From: Bradyrhizobium diazoefficiens
Lineage (GTDB): Bacteria; Pseudomonadota; Alphaproteobacteria; Rhizobiales; Xanthobacteraceae
Length of the DNA: 64,000 nt
Assembly (NCBI RefSeq): GCF_016599855.1
Contig: NZ_CP067041.1
Span: 6,014,001 to 6,078,000, forward strand
Reading direction: 5' to 3'
The position numbers were made by a program, and so were the translations under genes. Under the pieces are notes generated by a model. That model did no database searches. It had not been told where the DNA came from and was given only the letters and a program-made list of their open reading frames with translations. How positions within the stretch are numbered: the stretch's first letter is position 1; each line of letters begins with the position of its first letter. Positions 1 to 8,325 of the stretch are shown here, piece after piece.

Positions 1-230
1 CCGACCCGCCTGACATGGATCAGGATGTCGTCGACCGCGCCGATCATCAGCGACGGCAGGAAGCCGAACAGATAGCTGTATTGCAGGGACTTGAAGAACA
101 CTGCGAACAGCTTGCCGACCTCGCCGAGGCTGGTCTGGGTCCAGTAGCCGGACTGATAGGTCGTCGTCAGCAGAAGCAGAAACCCGCCGACGAACGGACC
201 AACGAGCGCAAACACCAGATAGCGTTTCAT
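1..230 (-). CDS. Small membrane protein, 3' end outside window
   Basis: The gene runs off the left edge, so only the first 76 or so residues are visible. They start MKRYLVFALVGPFVGGF and contain one clear membrane segment (about residues 4-24) and a second hydrophobic stretch near residues 55-68. The start codon at 228-230 is preceded by AGGAG on the minus strand about 7 bases away, which fixes the start. It resembles a small conserved inner-membrane family of Bradyrhizobium (possibly DUF5413), but that is from memory. No function can be given. Confidence 0.7.
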   Translation of the reverse strand, partial: MKRYLVFALVGPFVGGFLLLLTTTYQSGYWTQTSLGEVGKLFAVFFKSLQYSYLFGFLPSLMIGAVDDILIHVRRV

Positions 231-375
231 CAAAGACTCCTCATACCCCGAGATCTTTTATAGCAGCGCGCCGGGAACCTTGGATAGCGGGGTTGCAGGT
301 CCCTCAGGGGGAACAAGCGGCAAGGCGCCGAGTTCTCACAGAACCTGAATTGACCTGTCCGATTTGGAGCCGCCG

Positions 376-621
376 ATGTCTCGTAAACTGTTGTTGCTGG
401 CGACGATCACGCTCTCGGCGCTCGGCGGCCTGCCGAACGCACCCGCCTTCGCACAAGGCCATATGGGCACACCGCAGGAGCAGAACGCCTGCTCGCGGGA
501 TGCCTCGCGGCTATGCCGCAAGGATCTCGGCAATGACAATGCGGTGCAGAACTGCCTGCAGGCCCACCGGGCCAAGCTGTCGAGATCGTGCAGCAAAGTA
601 TTTCAGAGCCACGGCATGTAA
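376..621 (+). CDS. Secreted four-cysteine small protein (copy 1)
   Basis: An 81-residue protein with an N-terminal signal peptide (about residues 1-26, ending AFA-QG) and a short mature part with four cysteines spaced C-x7-C-x12-C-x11-C. GGAG lies 5 bases before the ATG at 376; an upstream TTG in frame at 364 is less likely. The cysteine pattern resembles the cysteine-rich GLG1-type repeat found in small secreted bacterial proteins, and suggests two disulfides in the periplasm. The next gene has exactly the same cysteine spacing. No function is known to me. Confidence 0.75.
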   Translation: MSRKLLLLATITLSALGGLPNAPAFAQGHMGTPQEQNACSRDASRLCRKDLGNDNAVQNCLQAHRAKLSRSCSKVFQSHGM

Positions 622-875
622 ACTCGGTTCCGCATATTGCGTGACGGTCGCGCAACAGCTGCGGATTCCTTCGCGGCTCCCATTGAAGCTTCGTGACAAT
701 CGCGCATACTTGGCTCGGGCGGCGCAGCACTTTTCGATTCGAACATCAGGAAATCGAGCGACCACATGCGGGATTGAGGTCCCGGCGTGAAGGCTGTGAC
801 ATGCGGCACATCAAGCCGCGTGCGGCGCCCCAACACCAAGTGGTTCAATCCACGGAACTCGGGGACGCATTCGAC

Positions 876-1166
876 ATGCCACGCAACCAGACCATCGCTT
901 CGTTGTTAAAGACCACCGCTTCGCTGTTGGCCTTCGCCACCAGCGCCATCACCCTCCAGACATCGCCCAGCCTCGCCTTCTCGTCCGAAGCGCAGCAGAT
1001 GTGCTCAGGCGATGCGATGCGGCTGTGCTCCAGCGAAATTCCCGACATCTCCAGGATCATCGCCTGCATGGTGCGCAACAAGTCGCATGTCAGCGCGGGC
1101 TGCCGCGCCGTCATGGAGCGCGAGCGCGCCGCGAGATCGCGTAAGCGGGAAGCGGCGGCGCAGTAG
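876..1166 (+). CDS. Secreted four-cysteine small protein (copy 2)
   Basis: A 96-residue protein with a signal peptide (about residues 1-36, hydrophobic core SLLAFATSAITL) and a mature domain with cysteines spaced C-x7-C-x12-C-x11-C, identical to the gene ending at 621. Both also share a C-x-x-D-A-x-R-L-C core, so they are paralogues, probably from a tandem duplication. The C-terminus is very basic (RERAARSRKREAAAQ). ATG 876 is chosen because it directly precedes the signal peptide; the frame stays open further upstream to 693 and the ribosome site is weak, so the start is less certain. Confidence 0.7.
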   Translation: MPRNQTIASLLKTTASLLAFATSAITLQTSPSLAFSSEAQQMCSGDAMRLCSSEIPDISRIIACMVRNKSHVSAGCRAVMERERAARSRKREAAAQ

Positions 1167-1201
1167 ACCCAACTTCAGGCCATTCCGGGACTTCAGGTCA
1201 A

Positions 1202-1299
1202 TCCGGGGCGAGGCGTAGCGTCGAGCCCGAAATCCATTTCCCCGCACCACGTGTTGCGCAATGGATTCCGGGCTCGCGCTATGCGCGCCCCGGAACGAC
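1202..1299. repeat. Intergenic palindromic repeat
   Basis: Nested inverted repeat: outer arms TCCGGGGCG and CGCCCCGGA, inner arms GAGCCCGAAATCCATT (1222-1237) and AATGGATTCCGGGCTC (1260-1275, one extra base in the arm). It lies between two convergent genes and may act as a transcription terminator for both. It looks like a member of the small dispersed palindromes of Bradyrhizobium genomes; other kinds occur elsewhere in this window. Confidence 0.65.
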
Positions 1300-1319
1300 G
1301 GAGGACGGTCAGGCTTGCC

Positions 1320-2909
1320 TCAGTCGCCCCACTGCGCGAAGGCGTCGTTGAAGGCGCGCTCGCCGGGGGCGCCCTTCTCGATGGCGATGATGGCGCGGCG
1401 CTGGTTGGAGTAGACCAGCGGCACGTCGAACCAGGAGCGCTCCTTCAAGAGCTGGACGTTACGGGAGCGGTCGGCGTCGACGTTGGACAGGCCGACCAGG
1501 AAGAAGCCGTCGGTGACCTTGACCGCAAGGCCCGCAAGTGGCGTGCCGCGCGCCTGCTCGTTCGACTTCATCAGGATGCCCGGCACGTTGGAGACGCTGC
1601 CGCCCGGAAAATCCGGCGGCAGGATGAAGGTCAGCTCGGCCGTGTGGCTCGCCGGCAGCGACGAGTCGGTGTTGCGGCGAAACGACATCGTCATCTTGAA
1701 CTTGCGCTCGGGGATCTCGATGTCGGCGCGTACGGCGACGTCGGCCTTCTGGTTGCCCGACGCCTTGATCGGCTCGAGCCGCCACACCACCGAACCGACA
1801 TATTGCTTGCCCTTCGGATCGGACGGATCCTCGTCATAGAGCACGACCTTCTGCGCCACCGGCGCGGCCGGCTGGTCGCTCGCCGAGGGCTGGCCGACGC
1901 GATCCGGGATCTTGGGCTTGCTCTGCGGCTGTGAGGTGTCCTTCGGCACCTCCACCACTTGGGTGGGCGAGGGCTTGAACAAATTGGTCGCGGTCTGGAT
2001 CAGCGACTTGCCCCAGAGCAAGCCGGCGCCGACCAGGATCAGCACGATGCCGATGGCGATCGCGCTCTTGAACGGGAAGATCGAGCCGGTGCGCGTCCGC
2101 TTCTTGATGTCGCGATTGGGCGCGATGCGCGGACGCGACGACGGCGGCTGCGGCGCGTAGCGCTCGGCCTCCTCGATCGACTCGTCATAGGAATAAGGTG
2201 CGTCTGGTTCGGCGGCGCGGTTTTCCAGGCTCGGCTCGAGCCGGTCGAATTCCGGCGAAGGCGAGGGCACGTTGGCGTAGGTGCGGCGCGCGGCGCGATT
2301 GGCCTGCGCGGCGGCACCGCCGAGATCGTTGACGTCGGCGGTGATGTCACGGAAGCCGCGCACGCCCGGCCCCGGCGGCACCGCTGGCGGCGGTCCGCCA
2401 TCCGGCGGGCGGCGTGGAGGCGAGCGATCGCGCCCCCCCGGCGGCTCCGGCTGGCGCGGCGCATCGAAGCGCGGGGCGCGCGGCGGACGCGGAGCATCGC
2501 CCTGGTCGTCACCGCCGGGTAGTGGGCGATCGTTGCGCGGCGGCGGCGCGGCGGGACGGGCCCGCGGCGGAGCGGCTGCTTGAGCGGATGCGGCCGGGCT
2601 GTGTTCGGTCGCGCGGGCGCTGGCCCTTCGGAACGCATCCCCGCTGCCGCTGCCACTCCTCGCGCCGCCACCGGGGCGCGAGGCCTCGCGAGAGCGCTGG
2701 GCGGCCTCCGATTCGACCTTGCGGACGGCCTCTTCCAGCGACAGCCGTTCGCGGGTGATCTCGGATTCGGAGAGCGGCGGCTGCACGCTGCGCAGCTGCG
2801 CGATCAGGGCCGTGCGCGCCCGTTCATAGAGCGCGCGCCGGCTTTCGCCGGGAGCATTAGGGTCCAGGGCGGCAATAGCGCGGGCGATCAGCGGATAGTA
2901 ATCAGCCAT
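1320..2909 (-). CDS. Proline-rich single-pass membrane protein
   Basis: A 529-residue protein in three parts. Residues 1-65 form a compact helical domain (MADYYPLIARAIAALD..., with a glutamate-rich coiled part). Residues 70-260 are low complexity, rich in Pro, Arg, Gly and Asp. A single membrane segment lies near residues 278-300 (AIAIGIVLILVGAGLLWG), followed by a C-terminal domain of about 200 residues that would face the periplasm if the charged N-terminus stays inside. I know this arrangement as a conserved hypothetical protein next to purA in Bradyrhizobium and relatives, but no function. The stop is 37 bases upstream of nothing else; the gene lies downstream of purA on the same strand, 37 bases away, so they may be cotranscribed. 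Confidence 0.8.
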   Translation of the reverse strand: MADYYPLIARAIAALDPNAPGESRRALYERARTALIAQLRSVQPPLSESEITRERLSLEEAVRKVESEAAQRSREASRPGGGARSGSGSGDAFRRASARATEHSPAASAQAAAPPRARPAAPPPRNDRPLPGGDDQGDAPRPPRAPRFDAPRQPEPPGGRDRSPPRRPPDGGPPPAVPPGPGVRGFRDITADVNDLGGAAAQANRAARRTYANVPSPSPEFDRLEPSLENRAAEPDAPYSYDESIEEAERYAPQPPSSRPRIAPNRDIKKRTRTGSIFPFKSAIAIGIVLILVGAGLLWGKSLIQTATNLFKPSPTQVVEVPKDTSQPQSKPKIPDRVGQPSASDQPAAPVAQKVVLYDEDPSDPKGKQYVGSVVWRLEPIKASGNQKADVAVRADIEIPERKFKMTMSFRRNTDSSLPASHTAELTFILPPDFPGGSVSNVPGILMKSNEQARGTPLAGLAVKVTDGFFLVGLSNVDADRSRNVQLLKERSWFDVPLVYSNQRRAIIAIEKGAPGERAFNDAFAQWGD

Positions 2910-2946
2910 TTCAACTCAACTATACGCACGTCCCGGTAAGAGATCG

Positions 2947-4239
2947 TTAAGCCTCAAACGGGTTTTGCACCAGGATAGTATCCTCGCGTTCGGGGCTGGT
3001 GGAAAGCAGCGCCACCGGGCACCCCACCAGTTCCTCGATCCGGCGGACATATTTGATGGCCTGGGCCGGCAGGTCGGCCCACGACCGCGCGCCGGCGGTC
3101 GGCTCCTTCCAGCCTTCGATGGTCTCCCAGATCGGCTCGACCCGGGCCTGGGCCCCCTCGCCGGCCGGCAGGTCGTCGATCTCCTTGCCGTCGAGCCTGT
3201 AGCCGACGCAGACCTCGATCGAATCGAAGCCGTCGAGAATGTCGAGCTTGGTCAGCGCCAGCCCGTTGATGCCGCAGGTTCGCACGGTCTGGCGGACCAG
3301 GACGGCATCGAACCAGCCGCAGCGGCGCTTGCGCCCGGTATTGACCCCGAACTCACGGCCGCGACGGCCGATCTCCTCGCCGATCTCGTTCAGCAGTTCC
3401 GTCGGGAACGGCCCCTGGCCGACGCGCGTCGTATAGGCCTTGCAGATGCCGAGCACGTAGCCGACCCCGCTCGGACCGATGCCCGTTCCGGTCGCGGCCT
3501 GCGCCGCCACCGTGTTGGACGAGGTGACATAGGGATACGTGCCGTGGTCGACGTCGAGCAGCGCGCCCTGCGCGCCTTCGAACAGGATGCGCTTGCCGGC
3601 ACGCCGCTCGATGTCGAGCAGGCGCCACACGGTCTCCGCATAAGGCAGCAGCTGCGGCGCCAGCGCGCTGAGCTCCTTCAGGATCTCGTTGCCGTCGAAC
3701 TCCGGCAGGTTGAGGCCGCGGCGCAACGCATTGTGGTGCGCAAGCAGCCGGTCGATTTTGTGCGGGAGCGTGTCGAGGTCGGCGAGGTCCATCAGCCGGA
3801 TGGCGCGGCGACCGACCTTGTCTTCATAGGCAGGTCCGATGCCGCGGCGCGTGGTGCCGATCGCCGTCGCCGAATTGGACGATTCGCGCAGCGCATCGAG
3901 CTCACGGTGCAGCGGAAGGATCAGGGTGACGTTCTCCGCGACGCGCAGATTCTCCGGACCGACCGCCACGCCCTGGCCGCGCAGCTTGCCCACCTCGTCA
4001 AGGAAGGCCTGCGGATCGAACACGACGCCGTTGCCGATCACCGACAGCTTGGACGAGCGCAGCACGCCGGAGGGCAGCAGCGCGAGCTTGTAAGTCGCGC
4101 CGTTGATGACCAGCGTATGGCCGGCATTATGGCCGCCTTGGAAGCGCGCGACGATGTCCGCCTGCTCCGACAACCAGTCGACGATCTTGCCCTTCCCTTC
4201 GTCGCCCCACTGGGCGCCGACGACGACAACATTGGCCAT
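2947..4239 (-). CDS. purA: Adenylosuccinate synthetase
   Basis: PurA joins IMP and aspartate using GTP to give adenylosuccinate, the first committed step from IMP to AMP, in the cytosol. The 430 residues match the family length. The N-terminus carries the phosphate-binding loop [11 protein letters not shown] (residues 8-18) with the catalytic Asp, and further family blocks are visible: QGGHNAGHT (about 34-42), a [13 protein letters not shown] block (about 129-141), and [11 protein letters not shown] (about 233-243). ATG at 4239 is directly followed by the conserved MANVVVVG. The gene stands 365 bases from a divergent EamA gene. purE and purK of the same pathway lie 35 kb away. Confidence 0.97.
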   Translation of the reverse strand: MANVVVVGAQWGDEGKGKIVDWLSEQADIVARFQGGHNAGHTLVINGATYKLALLPSGVLRSSKLSVIGNGVVFDPQAFLDEVGKLRGQGVAVGPENLRVAENVTLILPLHRELDALRESSNSATAIGTTRRGIGPAYEDKVGRRAIRLMDLADLDTLPHKIDRLLAHHNALRRGLNLPEFDGNEILKELSALAPQLLPYAETVWRLLDIERRAGKRILFEGAQGALLDVDHGTYPYVTSSNTVAAQAATGTGIGPSGVGYVLGICKAYTTRVGQGPFPTELLNEIGEEIGRRGREFGVNTGRKRRCGWFDAVLVRQTVRTCGINGLALTKLDILDGFDSIEVCVGYRLDGKEIDDLPAGEGAQARVEPIWETIEGWKEPTAGARSWADLPAQAIKYVRRIEELVGCPVALLSTSPEREDTILVQNPFEA

Positions 4240-4604
4240 TCGCGGGTAATCCTTCGAAGAATTTAGATGCGCCAGCCCAGCTGACGGCCGGAGCCGTTCG
4301 CACGCGAGGCAGCCAACCGGATAACGGAAGCAGCCTCTCTAGGCAAGCAAGAACGGGGCTTTTTCGGGGCCCGGGACGCTATTTAAGCCTTTGATATCCC
4401 CCGAAAATCCAGAAACGTTCCAGGGCAGCTCGGCAGTCTTCGGCCAAAGCGTGAGGCGCATCTCCCCGTTGCATGGTCGCGATGCGTCCGCGGCCCGTTG
4501 ATGCAGGCTCGATTTCCGTGTCTTTGGGGCATGCCGGGCTATCAGCCGGCCCGACCTCGCCGGGCCGGGGCTTCGGCGCATGACACGGGGCCATAACAAT
4601 CACA
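4240..4604. other. 365-base intergenic region, divergent promoters
   Basis: This stretch separates purA (minus) from an EamA gene (plus) and must hold both promoters. The only clear structure is a very GC-rich inverted repeat, CCGGCCCG (4546-4553) with CGGGCCGG (4561-4568) around a 7-base loop, in the leader of the plus-strand gene. No convincing -10/-35 pair, tRNA or riboswitch was recognised, and no reading frame here looks coding. Confidence 0.5.
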
Positions 4605-5537
4605 ATGTCCGCCACCGGCCAGACCACGGGCTCTGAATCATCCAGTCACAACTGGATCGCCAATCAGCCTTATCTGCTGCTCAGCATCACCGCGCTGTGC
4701 TGGGCCGGCAATGCCGTGGTGGGGCGGCTCGCCGCCGGCCACATCCCGCCGGTGACGCTGTCCTTCCTGCGCTGGAGCTTCGCCTTCCTCTTGGTGCTGC
4801 CGTTCGCCTGGAAGCATCTCGCCCAGGACTGGCCCGCGATCCGCAGCAAGCTCGGCCTGATGATCGTGCTGTCGATCACCGGCATCGGCGCCTTCAACAC
4901 CCTGCAATATTGGGCGCTGGAGCATACCCAGGCGCTCAACACGCTTCTGTTGCAATCGGCCGCGCCCCTCATCGTGGCACTGTGGTCGCTGGTCATCCTC
5001 GGCATCCGCCTCACCGCGGCGCAGGCCTTTGGCGTAGCTCTCTCGATGTGCGGCGTGCTGATCATCCTGCTGCACGGCGATGTCACCACGCTGTCGAACA
5101 TCGCCTTCAACAAGGGCGACCTGATCTTCATCGTCGCGCTGATCATCTTCGCGCTCTATTCGGTGCTGACCCTCAAGCGGCCGCCGATCCACGGCCTGTC
5201 GTTCCTCGCCTTCACCTTCGGCGCCGGTGCGGCCTGCCTCATTCCGCTGGAGATCTGGGAATTGTCGGCGCGCCCGGTCATGAAGCTCGATGGGCCGAAC
5301 CTGCTCACCCTGTTCTATGTCGCGGTGTTTCCATCGACGCTCGCCTATCTCTGCTTCAACCGCGGCGTCCGCCTGATCGGCGCCAACCGCGCTGCGCCGT
5401 TCTTCCACGTCGTGCCGGTGTTCGGCTCGATCATGGCGATGGCCTTCCTCGGCGAACACCCGCAGGCCTTCCACTTCGTCGGCTTTGCACTGGTGCTGTC
5501 GGGCGTGTTCGTGGCGTCGAGGAAGCAGACGACTTAA
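4605..5537 (+). CDS. EamA/DMT-family transporter (copy 1)
   Basis: A 310-residue integral membrane protein of the drug/metabolite transporter superfamily. About ten hydrophobic segments form two EamA repeats, roughly residues 20-155 and 165-305. Typical motifs are visible: WAGNAVVGRLAAGHIPP at the first helix, YWALEHTQALNTLLLQSAAPLIVAL, and the end of the second repeat VFPSTLAYLCFNRGVRLIGANRAAPF. Members usually export amino acids or metabolites; the substrate cannot be read from sequence. It is clearly paralogous to the protein encoded 7119-8060. No strong ribosome site precedes ATG 4605. Confidence 0.9.
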   Translation: MSATGQTTGSESSSHNWIANQPYLLLSITALCWAGNAVVGRLAAGHIPPVTLSFLRWSFAFLLVLPFAWKHLAQDWPAIRSKLGLMIVLSITGIGAFNTLQYWALEHTQALNTLLLQSAAPLIVALWSLVILGIRLTAAQAFGVALSMCGVLIILLHGDVTTLSNIAFNKGDLIFIVALIIFALYSVLTLKRPPIHGLSFLAFTFGAGAACLIPLEIWELSARPVMKLDGPNLLTLFYVAVFPSTLAYLCFNRGVRLIGANRAAPFFHVVPVFGSIMAMAFLGEHPQAFHFVGFALVLSGVFVASRKQTT

Positions 5538-5546
5538 GACCGTCCG

Positions 5547-5951
5547 TCAGATATAGCGCGCCGCGCCCATGCAGAGGGCGGTGATGCCGAGCAGGCCCGC
5601 CGCCACGCGCTGCGCGGTCGCAATGCGTCGCCGTACGCCTGCAAGATCGCCGGTGCCGCGACGCAAGGTAACGACCGCGCGAGGACCGGTCGCTACCTGG
5701 ACGCAGACGGCGATCAGCGCGCAAACCGCGCCGAGCGCCAGCACCTGTTCGGTCGTGCTGAAGCTACCGGCGTGAACAAGGTGCCAAAGATAGGCGCCGG
5801 TCAGCATCGCAATCGTCGCCGCGCCAAGTTGCGGAAAAACCAACTGCTCCCCGCCGGCTGCGCCGGTGCGCGCCAGCGCGAAGCTTGATCCTGCCCAGAA
5901 CACGGACGACAACACATGAAGCGACAGGGCAATCACGAGGGCGGTCTGCAT
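5547..5951 (-). CDS. Small four-helix membrane protein
   Basis: A 134-residue protein with four likely membrane helices (about residues 3-22, 35-55, 70-92, 112-132), starting MQTALVIALSLHVLSSVFWAG. The pattern recalls CopD/DUF2269-like small membrane proteins with an early His in helix one, but I do not recognise the family with certainty. CGGAG sits 7 bases before ATG 5951, so the longer frame to 5984 is not used; that longer part overlaps the operator. It is divergent from a TetR regulator across a perfect inverted repeat, which makes it the likely target of that regulator. Confidence 0.75.
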   Translation of the reverse strand: MQTALVIALSLHVLSSVFWAGSSFALARTGAAGGEQLVFPQLGAATIAMLTGAYLWHLVHAGSFSTTEQVLALGAVCALIAVCVQVATGPRAVVTLRRGTGDLAGVRRRIATAQRVAAGLLGITALCMGAARYI

Positions 5952-5977
5952 GGCAAGCTCCGGCTTTCCAATTTTAC

Positions 5978-5992
5978 TATACAATATGTATA
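5978..5992. promoter_or_regulatory. Candidate TetR operator between divergent genes
   Basis: The 15-base sequence TATACAATATGTATA has perfect 6-base arms (TATACA / TGTATA) around a 3-base centre. It overlaps a TATAAT at 5989-5994 that could be the -10 box of the TetR gene, and lies next to TATAGT (minus strand, 5976-5981) that could be the -10 box of the membrane-protein gene. A dimer bound here would block both promoters. The positions are seen; the binding is inferred. Confidence 0.6.
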
Positions 5993-6017
5993 ATCAATGT
6001 GTGGAAATCGCAAGCCT

Positions 6018-6623
6018 ATGCCGAAGCGCAATTATGTGAGCTCGGTGCGCGCCTCCGCGGCGGCGGAGACGCGCGAGCGCATCATCGCGGCCGGCGCCAA
6101 GCTACTGCGCAAGGACGCGAGCATCGTGAACTTCTCGCTCGAGATGGTGGCGAAGGCGGCCGGCGTCACCCGGCTGACCGTCTACAACCAGTTCGGATCA
6201 CGGCGCGGATTGCTGGAAGCTGTGTTCGACGACATCGCGCGCGAGGGGGGCTTGTTCGAGCTGGCCGAGGTGATGACGATGGCTGACCCGCGCGCCGCGC
6301 TCGATCGCGTTGTCGCGATCTTCTGCGCTTTCTGGTCACACGATCCTGCCATTGGCGGGCTCAACCAGGCTGTTGCAACCGATCCCGAATTTGGCGACTC
6401 GCTGGTCGAACGCAACGAACGGCGGCGGGAGCTACTGACAGCGCTGGTGTCGCGCATCGCCGGAAAGCCCGCAGCCAAGCACGCCGTGCAGGATGCGGTC
6501 GATCTGATCTTCGTGCTGACAAGCTATCCGAGCTTTGCGGCATTGAGCCCGCAGCGATCCTCGCAAGAAGTTTGCCGCCTGTTGCAGGCAGCGTGTCATG
6601 CCGCCGTGGATAGGGTGAAGTAA
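6018..6623 (+). CDS. TetR/AcrR-family transcriptional regulator
   Basis: A 201-residue protein with an N-terminal helix-turn-helix domain, about residues 10-60: ETRERIIAAGAKLLRK, FSLEMVAKAAGVTRLTVYNQFGSRRGLLEAVFDD. The rest is the helical ligand-binding domain typical of the family. ATG 6018 is preferred over ATG 5997 because the latter would sit at or before the transcript start predicted from TATAAT at 5989-5994. The regulator is divergent from a four-helix membrane protein and probably represses both itself and that gene through the palindrome at 5978-5992. The ligand is unknown. Confidence 0.88.
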   Translation: MPKRNYVSSVRASAAAETRERIIAAGAKLLRKDASIVNFSLEMVAKAAGVTRLTVYNQFGSRRGLLEAVFDDIAREGGLFELAEVMTMADPRAALDRVVAIFCAFWSHDPAIGGLNQAVATDPEFGDSLVERNERRRELLTALVSRIAGKPAAKHAVQDAVDLIFVLTSYPSFAALSPQRSSQEVCRLLQAACHAAVDRVK

Positions 6624-6635
6624 CTTGCCGGCGCG

Positions 6636-7040
6636 TTACTGCCGAAATTTGCTGTAGGCCTCGCTCGTGGCGATGATGACGTGCTCGGCGCAGCCGTTGA
6701 CGCGATGCGGATCGGCCTCGCGCTCGTAGGCTTCCGACGTCATCATGTCGAGGAAGGCCGCGACGGACGGATAGAAGACCAGCGCGACGAAATCCCAGTC
6801 GTTGCCCGCGTGGGGACCGAGCGCGACCGCGTTGGCCTCGCCGGTCCACAACAGCGTGCCGCCGCGCGCCTTGATCATGGGCACGGTGATGGCGCTGTAG
6901 CGCAGATACGCGTCCCATCCGGAGCCGTTCCCGTCGCGCGAGCGCTCGTGAAAGCGCATCAGGTTCAGCATCACCACCGGCGCATGCCGGTCGAGCCGTT
7001 CCAGGCCTACAATGTTCAACATATTGACCGTCAATGGCAC
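6636..7040 (-). CDS. DUF1330-like protein
   Basis: A 134-residue soluble protein starting MPLTVNMLNIVGLERLDRHAPVVMLNLMRFH. The pattern PVVMLNLMRF..., then a middle block with ...FVALVFYPSVAAFLDMMTSEAYE fits the ferredoxin-like dimeric alpha/beta barrel family DUF1330 (related to ABM/EthD folds). In that family the protein is a small cytosolic dimer of mostly unknown role. The gene is convergent with the TetR gene, 12 bases apart, and divergent from the second EamA gene with only 78 bases between the starts. Confidence 0.75.
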   Translation of the reverse strand: MPLTVNMLNIVGLERLDRHAPVVMLNLMRFHERSRDGNGSGWDAYLRYSAITVPMIKARGGTLLWTGEANAVALGPHAGNDWDFVALVFYPSVAAFLDMMTSEAYEREADPHRVNGCAEHVIIATSEAYSKFRQ

Positions 7041-7118
7041 CTCCCGGGGTCATGCCTGCATCGTAGCATTGCGGTGGCGTGACTTGTGTCACGAAAGCTA
7101 TCCAGCGCAAGCTATCCA

Positions 7119-8060
7119 ATGCCAATGACGATCGCTTCACCCGCACCACCGGCCTCGAATGCGGCCAGCTGGCTCAACAACCAGCCCTATCTGCTGCTCA
7201 GCCTAAGCTCGCTGTTCTGGGCCGGCAACATCGTGCTCGCGCGCCATGTCGGCGCACATGTGCCGCCGCTGACGGTGACCACGATCCGCTGGTTCGGCGT
7301 GTTCCTGATCCTGCTGCCGTTTTCCTGGCCGCATCTGAAACGCGACTGGCGGGCCTTGCGCAAAAGCCTGCCGCTGATGCTATTCCTGTCGCTGGTCGGC
7401 TTTGCCTTCAACAACGCGATCTCCTATTCGGCGATGCAATACACGGAAGCGCTCAACGCGCTGCTGATCCAGTCGGCGGGGCCGCTGTTCGTGGCGCTGT
7501 GGTCGCTGGTGCTGTTCGGCGTCAGGTTGACAGGTGGCCAGCTTGCCGGCATCGCGATCTCCCTGCTCGGCGTGCTGATGATCATCCTGCGCGGCGACCT
7601 CGCGGCGCTGGCGAGCATCTCGTTCAACAGGGGCGACATCATGTTCGCTTCCTCGCTGGTGGCCTTCGGGCTCTACTCCGCGTTCATCCCGCGCCGGCCG
7701 AAGGTTCATCAGCTTTCCTTTCTCTCCTTCACCACCTGTTGCGGCGCGATGATGCTGCTGCCGACCGCCGTCTGGGAGGCCTGGAGCGGCAATGTCATGC
7801 AATTCGACACCGTGACGCTGATGACGCTCGGCTACATCCTGATCTTTCCCTCGACGCTCGCCTACCTCTTCTTCAATCGCGGCGTCGCGCTGATCGGGCC
7901 GAACCGCGCCGCGCCGTTCTTCCATCTGGTGCCGGTGTTCGGCTCGGCGATGGCGATCCTGCTGCTCGGCGAAAAGCTGCAGCCGTTTCACCTGATCGGT
8001 TACGCGCTGGTGCTCGCGGGTGTCGTCATCGCCTCGCGCCAGGGTTCGGCGGTGAAGTAG
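7119..8060 (+). CDS. EamA/DMT-family transporter (copy 2)
   Basis: A 313-residue ten-helix transporter of the drug/metabolite superfamily with two EamA repeats (about residues 25-160 and 170-305). Long identical blocks with the protein at 4605-5537 are visible, such as NQPYLLLS, ALWSLV, and FPSTLAYLxFNRGVxLIGxNRAAPFFH, so the two are close paralogues 1.6 kb apart. ATG 7119 is used; GTG 7086 would give an odd extension and ATG 7125 is also possible. Export of a small metabolite is likely, substrate unknown. Confidence 0.88.
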   Translation: MPMTIASPAPPASNAASWLNNQPYLLLSLSSLFWAGNIVLARHVGAHVPPLTVTTIRWFGVFLILLPFSWPHLKRDWRALRKSLPLMLFLSLVGFAFNNAISYSAMQYTEALNALLIQSAGPLFVALWSLVLFGVRLTGGQLAGIAISLLGVLMIILRGDLAALASISFNRGDIMFASSLVAFGLYSAFIPRRPKVHQLSFLSFTTCCGAMMLLPTAVWEAWSGNVMQFDTVTLMTLGYILIFPSTLAYLFFNRGVALIGPNRAAPFFHLVPVFGSAMAILLLGEKLQPFHLIGYALVLAGVVIASRQGSAVK

Positions 8061-8083
8061 TTCCGCGCTGCGGACGTTACGCT

Positions 8084-8212
8084 CTCGTCTCCCGGGCGCA
8101 GCGCAGCACGCAGTGATGCGCTGCTGAACCAGGACCCAGTTTGCCGCAGCATGGGCCCCGGCTCTGCAGCGCACCGCTGAAGAAGCGCTGCGCTGCGTCC
8201 GGGGCACGAGAC
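8084..8212. repeat. Intergenic palindromic repeat
   Basis: A long imperfect inverted repeat with outer arms starting CTCGTCTCCCGGGCGCAGCG and ending with the complementary GCTGCG...CCGGGGCACGAGAC, and inner CGCTGC/GCAGCG pairs. It follows the second EamA gene and precedes the 3' end of the chemoreceptor gene, so it may terminate transcription from both sides. It has the look of a dispersed intergenic palindrome. Confidence 0.6.
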
Positions 8213-8271
8213 CTGTTTGACGAGCGAAGGCGGAAGCGTGCCAACCATCCTTTGTCGCGAACACAAAAAAA

Positions 8272-8310
8272 GGCGGGCACGACGCTTTCGCGTCTTTGCC
8301 CACCCTACGA
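8272..8310. repeat. Palindromic repeat with GCCCACC end
   Basis: Arms GGCGGGCA...GACGC and GCGTC...TGCCCACC flank a short TTTC loop. Its right end TTTGCCCACCCTACGA recurs exactly at 62951-62966, at the end of another palindrome. It lies just downstream of the chemoreceptor gene on the minus strand, where a run of A at 8265-8271 reads as T on the minus strand, so it may serve as that gene's terminator. Confidence 0.6.
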
Positions 8311-8325
8311 ATTCTGCGTTCGGCT

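Noticed and set aside
2965..4266. 433-codon open frame on the plus strand opposite purA
   Set aside because: It mirrors purA exactly, has no family pattern, and such frames are expected opposite high-GC genes.
5976..5994. Shared origin of the TetR site and the toxin-antitoxin palindrome
   Set aside because: They share TATAC/GTATA arms, but such AT-rich palindromes arise easily and the regulators are unrelated.
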